Source of the DNA: Bryobacteraceae bacterium | Lineage (GTDB): Bacteria > Acidobacteriota > Terriglobia > Bryobacterales > Bryobacteraceae | DNA length: 24,384 nt | Assembly: GCA_014379815.1 (NCBI GenBank) | Contig: JACMLA010000647.1 | Location: 1-24,384 of the forward strand | Direction of reading: 5' to 3' | Shown: positions 23,993 through 24,384 of the stretch, in pieces | Layout of the letters: each line of letters begins with the position of its first letter | Numbering within the stretch: position 1 is the first letter of the stretch | Position numbers and translations under genes: made by a program | The notes under the pieces: generated by a model | Told to the model about the DNA's origin: nothing | Database searches by the model: none | The model's input: only the letters and a program-made list of their open reading frames with translations

Positions 23993-24384
23993 ATGAGACA
24001 AGTACTTCTCGCTTTGTTTTCCATCATGCCTGCAGCGCTGGCCCAAACGGGGGCAGCAAACGGCAGTATCCGCGGCCAGATCAGCGACGCGACTGGCGCC
24101 ACAATTCCGTCCGCTGAAGTCCGTGCAACGAACATTGATACCGGCTTTGTCCGCGCGACCACATCGCTTGGGAACGGACAGTATGAAGTCCCTTTACTTC
24201 CGCTGGGACGGTACCAGGTTTCGGTTCAGGCACCGGGGTTCGCGGAGTACCGTCAGGCAGGTGTGATCGTAGAAGCGATCCGCGCCACTTTACTCGATCT
24301 GCGGCTGGCAGTCGCGTCGTCGGAGCAGACGATCACTGTGAACGCAGACGGAAGCGTTCTGACGATTGAGCCTTCCGGTATCCC
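23993..24384 (+). CDS. Carboxypeptidase-regulatory-like/TonB-receptor-type protein, N-terminal part
   Basis: The first 130 codons of a gene running off the right edge. Signal peptide (about 1-18, MRQVLLALFSIMPAALAQ), then a carboxypeptidase-regulatory-like (Ig-type) domain: GSIRGQISDATGATIPSAEV, a central GNGQYEVPLLPLGRYQVSVQ segment, and a following APGFAEYRQAGVIVEAIRAT. The stretch after it (LRLAVASSEQTITVNADGS) is the usual lead-in to a TonB-plug domain in the large outer-membrane proteins abundant in Acidobacteriota, which are probable carbohydrate or peptide importers. Start ATG at 23993; GGTAAG lies just before it. The receptor barrel is beyond the window, so transporter function is inferred. 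Confidence 0.85.
   Translation, partial: MRQVLLALFSIMPAALAQTGAANGSIRGQISDATGATIPSAEVRATNIDTGFVRATTSLGNGQYEVPLLPLGRYQVSVQAPGFAEYRQAGVIVEAIRATLLDLRLAVASSEQTITVNADGSVLTIEPSGI

Overview
The window looks like chromosomal DNA of an Acidobacteriota member, probably of the Solibacter/Bryobacterales type. This is an inference from content: a secreted carboxypeptidase-regulatory-like/TonB-receptor N-terminus at the right edge, a DUF1080 protein, a cyanobacterial-type glucose-6-phosphate isomerase, and a run of small stress-type membrane proteins typical of soil bacteria. I see no phage, IS element, integrase, CRISPR array, tRNA or rRNA. Gene density is high; the only gene-free stretch above 300 bases is 11789-12103.

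Layout. (1) 1-1934, minus strand: a TPR protein and two small exported helical proteins, tightly coupled (4-base overlap, then a 6-base gap); the last runs off the left edge. (2) 1992-4566, plus: inorganic pyrophosphatase, a small four-helix membrane protein, glucose-6-phosphate isomerase. (3) 4563-5375, minus: exported DUF1080 protein, convergent with pgi. (4) 5602-11788, plus: an unrecognised 94-residue protein, then AddB and AddA, which form an ATP-dependent helicase-nuclease for double-strand break resection; addB and addA overlap by 14 bases. (5) 12104-19549, a stress-type island: GlsB/YeaQ-like membrane protein, ECF sigma factor, SYLF lipid-binding protein, a secreted protein with an Asp/Arg/Asn repeat and glycine zipper (all plus); Ku (minus); a DUF1328 peptide and two tandem GSP-17M-like glycine-zipper proteins (plus); then topoisomerase IB and a DUF2892-SRPBCC fusion (minus). 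Several of these genes or pairs are closed by clear hairpin terminators. (6) 19613-24384, housekeeping: a degenerate DeoC-like protein (minus), leucyl-tRNA synthetase and a zinc alcohol dehydrogenase (plus), and the start of a large outer-membrane-type protein.

How it fits together. The window holds both arms of double-strand break repair: AddAB resects ends for recombination and Ku binds ends for non-homologous joining. Ku sits inside a group of envelope and stress genes beside an ECF sigma factor with no visible anti-sigma factor and beside topoisomerase IB. A shared stress or desiccation regulon is plausible but is inference. No whole system here is clearly unprecedented. The points most worth checking are a DeoC homologue that has lost its Schiff-base lysine, a four-cysteine (Fe-S type) nuclease signature in both AddB and AddA, the small gene in front of addB, the island around the orphan ECF factor, and a possible pseudoknot in that factor's leader.
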